Assembly (NCBI GenBank): GCA_031269355.1
Contig: JAISZG010000041.1
Coordinates: 1-64,000, forward strand
Direction of reading: 5' to 3'
From: Oscillospiraceae bacterium
GTDB lineage: Bacteria; Bacillota; Clostridia; Christensenellales; Aristaeellaceae
Length of the DNA: 64,000 bases
Shown here: positions 51,280-62,757 of the stretch, one piece after another
Layout: each line of letters opens with the position of its first letter
How positions within the stretch are numbered: position 1 is the first letter of the stretch
Notes under the pieces: model-generated
The model's input: the letters and a program-made list of their open reading frames with translations, nothing else
What the model was told of the DNA's origin: nothing
Database searches by the model: none
Program-made: the position numbers and the translations under genes

Positions 51280-53472
51280 ATGCCATTGATGATTTATATC
51301 GTCGGATTAGGCGTAATCCTCTCGCTGATATTCGCGTACGCCAATTTTAAAAAAGTCAGCCGCATGTCGGCGGGCACCGTGGAAATGCGCGACATCGCCA
51401 AGGCTATTCAGGAGGGCGCAAGCGCTTTTCTCTCCCGAGAATTTGCTATTGACATCCCCATTTTGATCGTAATCGCGATACTCTTCGGAGTATTCTTCAC
51501 CCCTTGGGCGGGGCTGGCGCTGCTGCTCGGCGCGGCTATGAGCTCGCTCGCCGGTTTATGCGGCATGAAAGCCGCAGTAATCGCGAACGTACGCGTAACA
51601 AACGCCGCGAAGGAAGGCGTAGAGCGGAAGGAACCCACCGCGCTTGGGCAAGCGCTGCAGGTCGCGTTTCAGGGAGGCTCGGTGATGGGGCTTTCCGTAG
51701 GCGGATTTGCGCTGCTGGGGATGCTCGTCATATATCTGTTGGTTGGATTTTGGCAAGCGTTCGCCAACCCGGAAAACTTGGTCACAGTTACAAATTGGCT
51801 GGGTATCCGCTTTACTGTGTTCACGCAGACGCTCACATGCTACTCGCTTGGCTGTTCTACCGTCGCGCTGTTTAACCGCCTTGGCGGAGGAATTTATACA
51901 AAGGGCGCCGATATGGGCGCCGACTTGGTGGGCAAAAGCGAGCTGAACATTCCTGAAGACGATCCGCGCAATCCTGCGGTTATAGCGGATTGCGTTGGCG
52001 ATAACGTAGGAGACGTAGCCGGCAACGGTTCCGATCTGCTTGAAAGCACCATCGGCTCGATCGCCGCGGCCACCGTTCTGCCAACCGCGCTATATATGAC
52101 GCTTATCAACTCCAACCGCCCCATATCGTCGGAACTGCTTACTCGGCTTATGCAATTCCCGATAACTGTGGTCGGCTTGGGTTTGATAGCGTGCATAATT
52201 GGTATAGCCTATGTAATATATAAGAAACCCACTAACCGCCCCAGTCGCGAATTGAACCTGTCGCTGTGGTCGTCCGCGTCGATCATAGCGGTCGGATCGC
52301 TTGTGCTCAGCTATATTTTTTTCAATGGACACGATACCGTGCCCGCGCAGTTCCGATTTGGGTTTATATCTCCCTGGCTCAGCGCGCTGGTCGGCATAAT
52401 AGCGGGTATCGTACTGGGGCAATTGGCGGAACGATATACCAGCGAACGATATAAGGAAACTCAAAATATCGCGGAGCTTGCGAAAAAAGGGACCGCCCTT
52501 CTTATCACGGGCGGCATGTCGTCAGGGTGGCGCAGCTGCCTTCCCGCGTGCCTGGTGCTGGGCGGCGCCGTAATACTTGCCAGCTATTTCTCAGGCGGAT
52601 ACGGTTCGCCTATGGCGGCTGTCGGGATGCTATCGTTTGTCGCCGCGACTGTTACCGTCGACACATACGGACCTATCTCCGACAACGCGGGCGGCATAGC
52701 CGAAATGGCTCATTTGAACCACCATGTGCGCGAAATTACCGACAGCCTGGATTCACAGGGCAACACGACGGCCGCCATCGGCAAGGGATACGCGATAGGC
52801 TCGGGCGTGCTTGCGGCGCTGGCGCTTATGATGTCGTTTACGGAATCTATCGGAAGCGCCGGAAATTCTATGACAATAACTAATTTCATTCTAATCGGCG
52901 GCGCGTTCATGGGCGTCGGGCTTATGCACTGGCTATCCGGGCAGATGCTGCTGGCGGTTACACGCAACGCGGATCAAATGGTGGAGGAAGTTCGCCGTCA
53001 GTTCCGCGAGATACCAGGCCTTATGGAGGGAACGGCAAAGCCGGACTACGCGCACTGCGTGCGCATCTGCACAAACAGCGCGCTGGGAGAGATGGTAAGG
53101 CCGTGCCTTGTAGCGCTGATCGCTCCGATACTGGGCGGCTTTGTGTTCGGCCCGCTGTTCGTCGGCGGCCTTTTGCTCGGATCAATACTGGATTCCGTGG
53201 CGATGGCCACTTCCACCGCGAACAGCGGCGGCGCATGGGATAACGCGAAGAAGCTTATAGAAAGCAAAGAAGATGAAATGATCAAGGAGTTTGGTGAAAA
53301 ACGTTATCAGGAGATTCACGCTGCCGCCGTCAACGGAGATACTGTAGGCGACGGATTTAAGGATGTCGTAGGTCCGAACCAGGACATAATGATAAAGCTG
53401 ATGTCCACTATGGCTCTGATTTGGGCGCCTGTATTCGCTGCGGTTAATCTTTTTGATATTGTTATGAAATGA
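51280..53472 (+). CDS. hppA: Membrane pyrophosphatase, K+-dependent type
   Basis: A 730-residue integral membrane ion-pumping pyrophosphatase. The ATG at 51280 has AGAAAGGA about 12 nt upstream and begins MPLMIYIVGLGVILSLIFAY; longer starts are not supported. Active-site motifs are intact: NIPEDDPRNPAVIADCVGDN, VGDVAGNGSDLL, VDTYGPISDNAGGIAEMAH, GDTVGDGFKDVVGP. The subtype loop reads GNTTAAIGKGYAIG, with Ala and Gly at the positions that mark K+-dependent enzymes, so it pumps Na+ and/or H+. It differs from the K+-independent-type enzyme at 21387. Expression is probably controlled by the leader at 51069-51160. Confidence 0.94.
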   Translation: MPLMIYIVGLGVILSLIFAYANFKKVSRMSAGTVEMRDIAKAIQEGASAFLSREFAIDIPILIVIAILFGVFFTPWAGLALLLGAAMSSLAGLCGMKAAVIANVRVTNAAKEGVERKEPTALGQALQVAFQGGSVMGLSVGGFALLGMLVIYLLVGFWQAFANPENLVTVTNWLGIRFTVFTQTLTCYSLGCSTVALFNRLGGGIYTKGADMGADLVGKSELNIPEDDPRNPAVIADCVGDNVGDVAGNGSDLLESTIGSIAAATVLPTALYMTLINSNRPISSELLTRLMQFPITVVGLGLIACIIGIAYVIYKKPTNRPSRELNLSLWSSASIIAVGSLVLSYIFFNGHDTVPAQFRFGFISPWLSALVGIIAGIVLGQLAERYTSERYKETQNIAELAKKGTALLITGGMSSGWRSCLPACLVLGGAVILASYFSGGYGSPMAAVGMLSFVAATVTVDTYGPISDNAGGIAEMAHLNHHVREITDSLDSQGNTTAAIGKGYAIGSGVLAALALMMSFTESIGSAGNSMTITNFILIGGAFMGVGLMHWLSGQMLLAVTRNADQMVEEVRRQFREIPGLMEGTAKPDYAHCVRICTNSALGEMVRPCLVALIAPILGGFVFGPLFVGGLLLGSILDSVAMATSTANSGGAWDNAKKLIESKEDEMIKEFGEKRYQEIHAAAVNGDTVGDGFKDVVGPNQDIMIKLMSTMALIWAPVFAAVNLFDIVMK

Positions 53473-53516
53473 GCAATAAAACTTGGCTGCAGATTAAGAG
53501 CCGCCCGCAAAAGACA

Positions 53517-53548
53517 AGCCCGCCGATTTATTCGGCGGGTTATTATTT
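53517..53548 (+). terminator. Terminator of second hppA
   Basis: CCCGCCGA and TCGGCGGG pair perfectly around a 5-nt loop and are followed by TTATTATTT, 45 bp after the hppA stop. Confidence 0.85.
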
Positions 53549-53578
53549 GATCTAACCCTTATGAACAAACTTATAAAC

Positions 53579-53604
53579 AAAACTCCGTTTATAAACGGAG
53601 TTTT
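53579..53604. repeat. 26-bp perfect palindrome
   Basis: AAAACTCCGTTTA-TAAACGGAGTTTT is self-complementary over 26 bp. Its arms match the outer ends of palindromic element A (39095-39242). It lies between the terminators of convergent genes and may itself act as a terminator in either direction. Confidence 0.7.
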
Positions 53605-53651
53605 GTATTAGAGCGGATTGCGCGCCTAGGGAAAGGGCGTCGGATGGTTTC

Positions 53652-54791
53652 TTATCCAAACAGCGCGCGAAGTATTCCCGCCGCTACGGCAGAGCCGATC
53701 ACTCCGGCGACGTTTGGACCCATCGCGTGCATCAATAAATAATTTCCCGGATTCGCCTTCATCCCCTCAATCTGCGATACGCGCGCCGCCATAGGAACGG
53801 CCGACACCCCAGCCGATCCGATAAGCGGATTCACGCGCCCCTTAGTGACCCAGCACATAAGCTTGCCAAACAACGTCCCGCCCACCGTGCTAAACATAAA
53901 CGCAAATAGGCCAAGCGCGATAATGCCAAGCGTTTGCGGCTGAAGGAACGTTTCGCCCGCCGCAGTAGCGCCGACCGTTGTTCCCAGGAATATAACGACA
54001 ATATTCATTAGCGTATTCTGCGCCGTATCCGAAAGCCTGTCTACAACTCCGGATTCCCTCAGCAAATTTCCTAACATCAGCATGCCTATAAGCGGCGCGA
54101 CTGACGGCAGAAGCAGCACGCATAATATCGTGACGATAACGGGAAAACAAACCCGCTCCGCCTTGCTTACGCTTCGCAGCTGCTCCATCTTTATCACCCG
54201 CTCGCGCTTTGTGGTGAGCAGGCGCATTATCGGCGGCTGGATCAGAGGAATCAGCGCCATATACGAATACGCAGCTATCGCTATTGGCGCCAGCAGATGC
54301 GGCGCGAGTATTGTGGTTAAATATATAGCGGTTGGGCCGTCCGCACCTCCGACTATCGATATCGCCCCCGCCTCCTGCGGAGTAAAGCCAAGCGCGGACG
54401 CGACTATAAACGCGCACCCAATTCCAAACTGCGCGCTCGCGCCAAGCAGCAGGCTGCTCGGATTGGCGATCAGCGGGCCGAAGTCCGTCATCGCGCCGAC
54501 ACCCATAAATATCAGCGATGGATATATGCCCTTCTTAACGCCGATGTATAAATAATATAATAAACCTCCGGACGCGTTCTCATCCGGCGGCGATTGCATC
54601 AATCCCGCCAGCGGCAGGTTTGCAAGTAGCATTCCAAACGCGATTGGCAGCAGCAGCAGCGGCTCGAATTTACGCCCTATCGCCAAATACAGCAGCACAC
54701 ACGCAACGGCTATCATAACGCACGATTGCCACGACAGCGCGGTAAAACCGGACGTCTCCCACAGCTTAAGCAACGAATTACCAAACGACAT
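53652..54791 (-). CDS. oadB: Na+-translocating decarboxylase beta subunit (OadB/GcdB/MmdB type)
   Basis: A 379-residue membrane carrier that couples decarboxylation of a carboxybiotin intermediate to Na+ export. Diagnostic motifs: SLIFMGVGAMTDFGPLIANP near residue 95, SIVGGADGPTAIY near 145 (Na+-binding Asp), GNLLRESGVVDRL near 240, and GSAGVSAVPMAARV near 325. The C-terminus NYLLMHAMGPNVAGVIGSAV is typical. The upstream small gene encodes a gamma-like subunit with 1 nt between. The alpha carboxyltransferase and biotin carrier are not in the window. Confidence 0.94.
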   Translation of the reverse strand: MSFGNSLLKLWETSGFTALSWQSCVMIAVACVLLYLAIGRKFEPLLLLPIAFGMLLANLPLAGLMQSPPDENASGGLLYYLYIGVKKGIYPSLIFMGVGAMTDFGPLIANPSSLLLGASAQFGIGCAFIVASALGFTPQEAGAISIVGGADGPTAIYLTTILAPHLLAPIAIAAYSYMALIPLIQPPIMRLLTTKRERVIKMEQLRSVSKAERVCFPVIVTILCVLLLPSVAPLIGMLMLGNLLRESGVVDRLSDTAQNTLMNIVVIFLGTTVGATAAGETFLQPQTLGIIALGLFAFMFSTVGGTLFGKLMCWVTKGRVNPLIGSAGVSAVPMAARVSQIEGMKANPGNYLLMHAMGPNVAGVIGSAVAAGILRALFG

Positions 54792-54792
54792 A

Positions 54793-55008
54793 TTAACGCC
54801 CCTCCCTTTGGAGCGGGTCTTTACGCCCCGCCGCCCCCGCCTGTATGGGTCTGCGCCGCGCGCGCTTAGCGGCGTTCTCCGGGTTCATTACCATGGCGAT
54901 GATACGCGTAAATAAGCTGATCAGCCCCCAGAGCAATATAAGCACCATGAATACGACCAACATAATAAATAGAGCCGTCGCTGCGCTTTCGCCAATCGGC
55001 ATCGGCAT
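54793..55008 (-). CDS. OadG-like gamma subunit of Na+-pumping decarboxylase
   Basis: A 71-residue protein. The start at 55008 (MPMPIGESAATALF) has GGGGGT about 6 nt upstream; a longer frame to 55041 is unsupported. One hydrophobic segment (LFIMLVVFMVLILLWGLISL) is followed by a basic C-terminal tail (KRARRRPI), the layout of OadG/GcdC gamma chains, which anchor the alpha subunit to beta. It is at the short end for the family and lacks an extended Pro/Ala linker. It is first in a two-gene operon with oadB. Confidence 0.8.
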   Translation of the reverse strand: MPMPIGESAATALFIMLVVFMVLILLWGLISLFTRIIAMVMNPENAAKRARRRPIQAGAAGRKDPLQREGR

Positions 55009-55059
55009 ACGTATACCCCCTTCGACATAATGAAATCGCAAAATATTCCATTATGTATT

Positions 55060-55088
55060 AGGATACGGCATGAATTGAGAACTGTCAA
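55060..55088 (-). promoter_or_regulatory. Promoter of oadG-oadB
   Basis: Minus-strand TTGACA, 17 bp, TATCCT, about 50 bp before the gamma-subunit start. Confidence 0.7.
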
Positions 55089-55213
55089 GAAGTGCGCGAA
55101 GCCCGGATGCGGTAAATTCCGACCGATATATGCGGCCTGCATTCCGGAACCTGTCCATCCCGCCGCGCGGCGCTTCGGGTTTACCGCCACGCATGCCGAA
55201 GCTTAGCGCCGCC

Positions 55214-56389
55214 TCAAACAGAGCGCAGCGCATGTTCCAAACGATGCAGACCTTCGTCGAGTTCCGCGTCCGTAATATTCAGCGGCGGCAGAAGTCTAAG
55301 CCGATCCTTGGCGGTAAGTGCGATCACGCCGTTCTCAATCCCAGCGTTGACGACCTCGCGCGAGGTGATCCCGTCCAGCGTCGCGCCAATCATAAGCCCC
55401 AGTCCGCTTACGCCCGTTACGTGCGGCATAGCGGAAATCTGCGCGCGTACGCGCTCGCCCAGCTTCCGCACGCGCGGCAAATACTCGTCGTTTAATCTGG
55501 AAAGCACATGCAGCGCGCCGGAGCACACCGCAGGGTTTGCACCAAATGTCGTCGCGTGGTCGCCTGGCGCAAACGTATCCGCCGTCTTTTCGCCAAACAG
55601 AACCGCGCCTATTGGCAGCCCTCCGCACAAGCCTTTCGCGCATGTGACGATATCGGGCAATACGCCAAACTGCTGATACGCGAACAGCGTGCCCGTACGT
55701 CCGACGCCTGTCTGCACCTCGTCCACGATAAGCAGAACGTCGCGTTCCGCGCACAACCGCGCCACGCCCTCGATATAAGCCCTATCGAGCGTCAAAACTC
55801 CGCCCTCGCCCTGCACGATTTCGATCATTATTGCGCATATATTATTATCAACCATAGCGTTCAGCGCGTCCAAATCGTTGGGCGGCGCGTATTTAAAACC
55901 TGTCGGAAACGGTTCGAACTGCGTATGAAACGCGTGCTGCCCCGTTGCGGATAGCGCCGCAAGCGTACGTCCATGGAACGACTGCTCCAGCGTTATGATC
56001 GTATCGCAATCCGCGCCGCGATTGATATGCCCATATTTACGCGCGCACTTTATAGCTCCTTCGTTGCTTTCGGCGCCGGAATTCGCAAAGAAAACCTTCT
56101 TCATGCCGGAACGCTCGCACAGCGTTTTGGCAAGCAATCCGCCTGGCTCCGTATAGTATAGATTCGACGTGTGCTGCAGCGTTATCAGTTGCGCAAATAC
56201 GGCGGCCGCCCAGTCCGGGTCGCTGAAGCCCAGCGAATTCACGCCAATTCCGCTGGAGAAATCTATATATTCTTTACCGTCCGCATCCCAGCAGCGCGCG
56301 CCTTTTCCTCGCGTGAGCGCTATTGGAAACCGACCGTAGGTATTCGCGACGTACTCCTTATCCCGCTGTATGATTTCATTCGAATTCAT
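55214..56389 (-). CDS. argD: Acetylornithine aminotransferase ArgD
   Basis: A 391-residue PLP-dependent class III aminotransferase, step four of the acetylated arginine route. The ATG at 56389 has AGGAGTGATC just upstream; the longer frame is unsupported. Motifs: YIDFSSGIGVNSLGFSDPDW near residue 35, FFANSGAESNEGAIKCARKY near 98, TLEQSFHGRTLAALSATGQ, LLIVDEVQTGVGRTG near 215 (PLP Asp), TCAKGLCGGLPIGAV near 245 (Schiff-base Lys) and ATTFGANPAVC. It is the last gene of argCJBD, 109 bp after argB. Confidence 0.95.
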   Translation of the reverse strand: MNSNEIIQRDKEYVANTYGRFPIALTRGKGARCWDADGKEYIDFSSGIGVNSLGFSDPDWAAAVFAQLITLQHTSNLYYTEPGGLLAKTLCERSGMKKVFFANSGAESNEGAIKCARKYGHINRGADCDTIITLEQSFHGRTLAALSATGQHAFHTQFEPFPTGFKYAPPNDLDALNAMVDNNICAIMIEIVQGEGGVLTLDRAYIEGVARLCAERDVLLIVDEVQTGVGRTGTLFAYQQFGVLPDIVTCAKGLCGGLPIGAVLFGEKTADTFAPGDHATTFGANPAVCSGALHVLSRLNDEYLPRVRKLGERVRAQISAMPHVTGVSGLGLMIGATLDGITSREVVNAGIENGVIALTAKDRLRLLPPLNITDAELDEGLHRLEHALRSV

Positions 56390-56498
56390 ATCGATCACTC
56401 CTGACGGCATCGCCAAATACATTATCATATCCAGCTTCGGTACCAGCTTAATAAATATCTCGCCTCAATAAAATCCCGTGTATTAAATAGCCGTATCC

Positions 56499-57413
56499 TT
56501 AATGGAACAGCGTGCCTATCCCCTCGTCCGAAAACATCTCGAGCAGAATCGCGTGCTGGATGCGCCCGTCGATCATTACCGCGCGCGCTACGCCCTGGCG
56601 CACCGCTTCGACGCAGCACTGCACCTTGGGAATCATGCCGCCGCTGATCACGCCCTGGCGCTTCAGCGAGGATACCTCGCTTACATGCACCGCCGGAATA
56701 AACGATTCCGGATCGTTCATATCGCGCATAAGCCCGCGCACATCCGTCATCACTATTATGTTTTCAGCACGAAGCGCGCCCGCTATAGCCGCCGCAGCCG
56801 TATCCGCGTTGATGTTGTATACCTGCCCTGTTTCGTCGGCGCCCACAGTAGCAAGTATTGGTATATATCCCGCCTGCAGCGCGTCGAGTATGGGGCTTGG
56901 ATCAACATGCGTAATCTCTCCGACAAACCCAATATCCGGTTCCTGCTCAAGTTTTTTCACTCGCAGCAGCCCGCCGTCCAGCCCGCACAGGCCGATCGCG
57001 CGCCCGCCCATTTTTTGAACCAGCGCGACGAGATCTTTATTCGTTTTGCCAGCGAGCACCATCTGCACTACTTCAGCCGTCTCCGCGTCCGTCACGCGCA
57101 ATCCGCCGACGAACCGGGACGCGATGCCCATCCGCTTTAGCGTGGCGCTGATTTCCGGCCCGCCGCCGTGCACAAGCACGACCTTCACGCCCACGAGCGA
57201 CAGCAGCTGTATGTCGCTCATCACCGCTTCGCGAAGATCGTCGGATATCATCGCATTGCCGCCGTATTTGATCACGACGATCTTTCCGGCGTATTTTTTA
57301 AAGTATGGCAGCGCTTGCGTAAGCACGCGCGCTTTCATGTCGTTCTCTTCCAGCATCGATTGCGGAACCATCGGTTGAGTTAGCCCCGATTGAGGCTGCG
57401 CTTTGGTTTGCAT
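56499..57413 (-). CDS. argB: N-acetylglutamate kinase ArgB
   Basis: Amino-acid kinase that phosphorylates N-acetylglutamate, 304 residues as annotated. Motifs: KIVVIKYGGNAMISDDLREA near residue 44, VVLVHGGGPEISATLKRMGI near 80, LRVTDAETAEVVQMVLAGKT and ILATVGADETGQVYNINADT near 190. The first ATG (57413) has GGAGG about 12 nt upstream; internal ATGs at residues 20 and 26 would give the more usual family length, so the N-terminal ~20 residues are uncertain. It is 21 bp after argJ. Confidence 0.93.
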   Translation of the reverse strand: MQTKAQPQSGLTQPMVPQSMLEENDMKARVLTQALPYFKKYAGKIVVIKYGGNAMISDDLREAVMSDIQLLSLVGVKVVLVHGGGPEISATLKRMGIASRFVGGLRVTDAETAEVVQMVLAGKTNKDLVALVQKMGGRAIGLCGLDGGLLRVKKLEQEPDIGFVGEITHVDPSPILDALQAGYIPILATVGADETGQVYNINADTAAAAIAGALRAENIIVMTDVRGLMRDMNDPESFIPAVHVSEVSSLKRQGVISGGMIPKVQCCVEAVRQGVARAVMIDGRIQHAILLEMFSDEGIGTLFH

Positions 57414-57434
57414 AACAATATATCCTCCGACTGT

Positions 57435-58649
57435 TCAGGTGCGGTAATCACCATTTATACGCACATATTCATATGAAAGATCGCATCCCCACGCCGTCGC
57501 CGCGCCGCCGCCGCGCCCCATATCGATGAGCAGCTCGACCTCCGGCGCCAGCAATATTGTGCGCGCCTGCGTTTCAGAGAACGGCACGCCGCTTCCGTTT
57601 TCGCACAATAGCAGCTCTCCGTGATCGGAAGCTATGACGACGGATATGTCGTCGACGGAAAAATCACCGGGCGTATAGCCTATCGCGCAAAGTATCCGTC
57701 CCCAATTCGCGTCCGCGCCAAACAGCGCGGCCTTGCACAAAGGCGACGTAACCACGCTTCGCGCGACCGCCCGCGCGAGCTCGTCGTCGTTCGCTCCCTT
57801 CACCTTAACGGTAATCAACCGCGTGGCGCCTTCCCCGTCGCGCGCTACCTCGCGCGCAAGCCGCGTCAACGCCTGGATCAACGCGTCCTGGAACGCGAAG
57901 AAATCCGCGCCTTCCGCTTCGATCGGCGGATTCCCGCACATGCCGTTTGCAAGAATGGAAACCATATCGTTCGTGGAGGTGTCTCCGTCCACCACGACTC
58001 GGTTGAACGTTTCGTCGACCGCGCGGAACAGCGCGCGGTGAAGTAGCGGCGCGGATATAGCGGCGTCCGTCGTCACAAAACAAAGCATAGTCGCCATATT
58101 CGGCGCGATCATTCCGGAACCCTTGCACATCGCGCCTATCGCGCAAGCGGCGCCGGAAAGCTCAAATGAAACGGCGGCCTGCTTTTCGCGCGTATCCGTA
58201 GTCATAATAGCTTGCGCGGCGTCCATAGCGCCGTCCGACCGCGCCTGCGCGACCAGCGGCGGTATGCCAGACTCAATCGCGTCCAGAGGAAGCGGCTGAC
58301 CTATCACGCCGGTCGAGGCGATTATCACATCGTCCGCCGAAATTCCCGCCTCCTTCGCCAGCAGATCGCACATGGCGTTTGCTATATCCACGCCGTCCGC
58401 ATTGCAGGTGTTCGCGTTGCCGCTGTTGCATAACACCGCCCGCGCCAGACCGTCGGACAGATGCTCGCGCGTAACGGCGATGGGCGCCCCAAATACTTTG
58501 TTGCGCGTGTAGACCGCAGCCGCCGTGCACTGCGCATCGGATATTATAAGCGCGAGATCCTTTTTCGACGCGTTCTTGCGAATTCCGCAGTGCACCCCCG
58601 CCGCCCTGAACCCCTTGGGCGCGCAGACGCCGTTATCAATCCATTCCAT
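57435..58649 (-). CDS. argJ: Bifunctional glutamate N-acetyltransferase / ornithine acetyltransferase ArgJ
   Basis: A 404-residue enzyme that recycles the acetyl group from acetylornithine to glutamate and may also use acetyl-CoA. The self-cleavage site is in SGMIAPNMATMLCFVTTDAA near residue 180 (cut between Ala and Thr). Other motifs: VLCNSGNANTCNADGVDIAN near 90, ASTGVIGQPLPLDAI near 115, and DGDTSTNDMVSILANG near 225. AAAGGAG precedes the ATG. Having ArgJ rather than ArgA/ArgE shows a cyclic arginine pathway. It is 39 bp after argC. Confidence 0.95.
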   Translation of the reverse strand: MEWIDNGVCAPKGFRAAGVHCGIRKNASKKDLALIISDAQCTAAAVYTRNKVFGAPIAVTREHLSDGLARAVLCNSGNANTCNADGVDIANAMCDLLAKEAGISADDVIIASTGVIGQPLPLDAIESGIPPLVAQARSDGAMDAAQAIMTTDTREKQAAVSFELSGAACAIGAMCKGSGMIAPNMATMLCFVTTDAAISAPLLHRALFRAVDETFNRVVVDGDTSTNDMVSILANGMCGNPPIEAEGADFFAFQDALIQALTRLAREVARDGEGATRLITVKVKGANDDELARAVARSVVTSPLCKAALFGADANWGRILCAIGYTPGDFSVDDISVVIASDHGELLLCENGSGVPFSETQARTILLAPEVELLIDMGRGGGAATAWGCDLSYEYVRINGDYRT

Positions 58650-58688
58650 TAATGGTTTCTCCTTTAATATTAATACATATTTAAACGT

Positions 58689-59615
58689 TCAAAACCCGGC
58701 GTCCTCGTCAAATCCCAGCGCAATATTCATGCATTGCATCGCCGCGCCCGACGCGCCTTTCCCCAGGTTATCGAACGTGCTCGCGATCGTGACGCGCTCG
58801 TCGCATCCCGTCACATATATTACAAGATCGTTCGACCCCGCAAGGCTATTCGCGCTGATGAAACCGTCGGACGGCGCGGGTTCAACCCGAACGAAACGCG
58901 CGCCCTGGTAATAGGATCGGAAGAACTCGCCCAGCGCGCCTATAGTTATCGAACGCGCGAAGTCAGCCGCGTGCAGCGGTACGCTGACTATCATGCCCGC
59001 AAAGAAATCGCATACGATCGGGTTGAATATCGGCGGAGACGATAGCCCCGCGATTTTCGTCATTTCGGGAAGATGTTTATGCATTTGGGAGAGACCGTAC
59101 GGGCGCGGCGCGTCCAGCGACGAACTGCGGTCGGAAGCTTCATATTCCGCGATCATCTTTGAACCGCCGCCGCTGTAGCCGGTAAGGCTGTGGCACGAGA
59201 TCAAAGCGTCCGGCGGCAGCCAGCCTTCCGCTATCAGCGGCGCGACCAGCGCGATAAAGCCGGTCGCGTGGCAGCCGGGTACGGCGATGCGCTTTGCTGC
59301 GGCGATCGCGGCGCGGCGATCATTCGACAGTTCCGGAAAGCCGTACGTCCAGCCCGCGTTCGTGCGATGCGCGGTGCTCGCATCCAGTATCACGACATTT
59401 GGATTTGTCACCAGCGCAGCCGCTTCCCGAGCCGCGTCGTCCGGCAGGCACAAAAACACCGCGTCCGCCGCGTTCATCAGCCGCGCCCGCTCTATAGGAT
59501 CTTTGCGCAGCGCGGGATCGATCGTAAGCAGCTTAATATCGCCGCGCCGCTCCAATCTGTCCCGCAGCTTTAGCCCCGTCGTACCAGCCTGCCCGTCTAT
59601 GAATACTCTTCTCAT
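58689..59615 (-). CDS. argC: N-acetyl-gamma-glutamyl-phosphate reductase ArgC (short type)
   Basis: A 308-residue NADP-dependent reductase, third step of arginine synthesis. It is the shorter type 2 form. Motifs: FIDGQAGTTGLKLRDRLERR at the N-terminus, LCLPDDAAREAAALV near 55, ILDASTAHRT near 77, the active-site Cys in AVPGCHATGFIALVAPLIAE near 113, SLTGYSGGGSKMIAEYEASD near 145, and HADDFAR-like HAADFARSITI. CAGGTGA precedes the ATG. It heads argCJBD, behind a strong promoter with two operator-like palindromes. Confidence 0.95.
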   Translation of the reverse strand: MRRVFIDGQAGTTGLKLRDRLERRGDIKLLTIDPALRKDPIERARLMNAADAVFLCLPDDAAREAAALVTNPNVVILDASTAHRTNAGWTYGFPELSNDRRAAIAAAKRIAVPGCHATGFIALVAPLIAEGWLPPDALISCHSLTGYSGGGSKMIAEYEASDRSSSLDAPRPYGLSQMHKHLPEMTKIAGLSSPPIFNPIVCDFFAGMIVSVPLHAADFARSITIGALGEFFRSYYQGARFVRVEPAPSDGFISANSLAGSNDLVIYVTGCDERVTIASTFDNLGKGASGAAMQCMNIALGFDEDAGF

Positions 59616-59629
59616 TATTCACCTGTTTT

Positions 59630-59672
59630 TGTATATTATGCAAAATAGCGCGTCGCATATGCATATTATACA
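59630..59672 (-). promoter_or_regulatory. Tandem palindromes at the argC promoter, ArgR-like operators
   Basis: On the minus strand TGTATAATATGCA (59660-59672) overlaps the -10 box and TGCATAATATACA (59630-59642) lies 30 bp further downstream. Each is a 13-bp imperfect palindrome of the form TGyATAATATrCA, and the second sits inside a longer TTTTGCATAATATACAAAA. Two similar sites three helical turns apart suit a hexameric repressor such as ArgR/AhrC, although the spacer is one base shorter than the standard ARG box. Confidence 0.5.
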
Positions 59673-59692
59673 GTATGCCAGGTATTTGTCAA
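59665..59692 (-). promoter_or_regulatory. Promoter of argCJBD
   Basis: Minus-strand TTGACA, 16 bp, TATAAT, both boxes at consensus, about 45 bp upstream of the argC ATG. The -10 box lies inside an operator-like palindrome. Confidence 0.8.
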
Positions 59693-59778
59693 GGGTGTGG
59701 CGTGAAATGCGAAAAAAAACCGGCAAAAAAGGAAATGCTTGTCCGCCGTAGAAATAGTCATTCATTAAAAATATAACA

Positions 59779-59803
59779 AACGAATCCGCTGCCCTGATTC
59801 GTT
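59779..59803 (+). other. Hairpin upstream of serine hydrolase ribosome site
   Basis: AACGAATC and GATTCGTT are perfect 8-bp complements with a 9-nt loop. They end only 4 nt before the GGGAGG of the next gene, so the hairpin could affect translation. No T-run follows. Confidence 0.4.
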
Positions 59804-59819
59804 GGCGGGAGGAATGAGT

Positions 59820-62586
<2,767 letters not shown>

Positions 62587-62666
62587 TGGGCGACGCCGCA
62601 CATAGTTATTTTTAATCTAATTTACTATTTATCGTTTTTATATCCGAATCGGCTTTTATCCGCCCC

Positions 62667-62695
62667 TTGTGCAAAACCCGATTTCGGTATACAAT
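62667..62695 (+). promoter_or_regulatory. Promoter of deoR-alsE operon
   Basis: TTGTGC, 17 bp, TACAAT, about 60 bp upstream of the DeoR-family start. Confidence 0.5.
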
Positions 62696-62757
62696 AATCG
62701 ACATAAAACTCGACCGGTTTTGCGCCGGGGCGCATCACCGCCGACGAAGGAGGAAGC

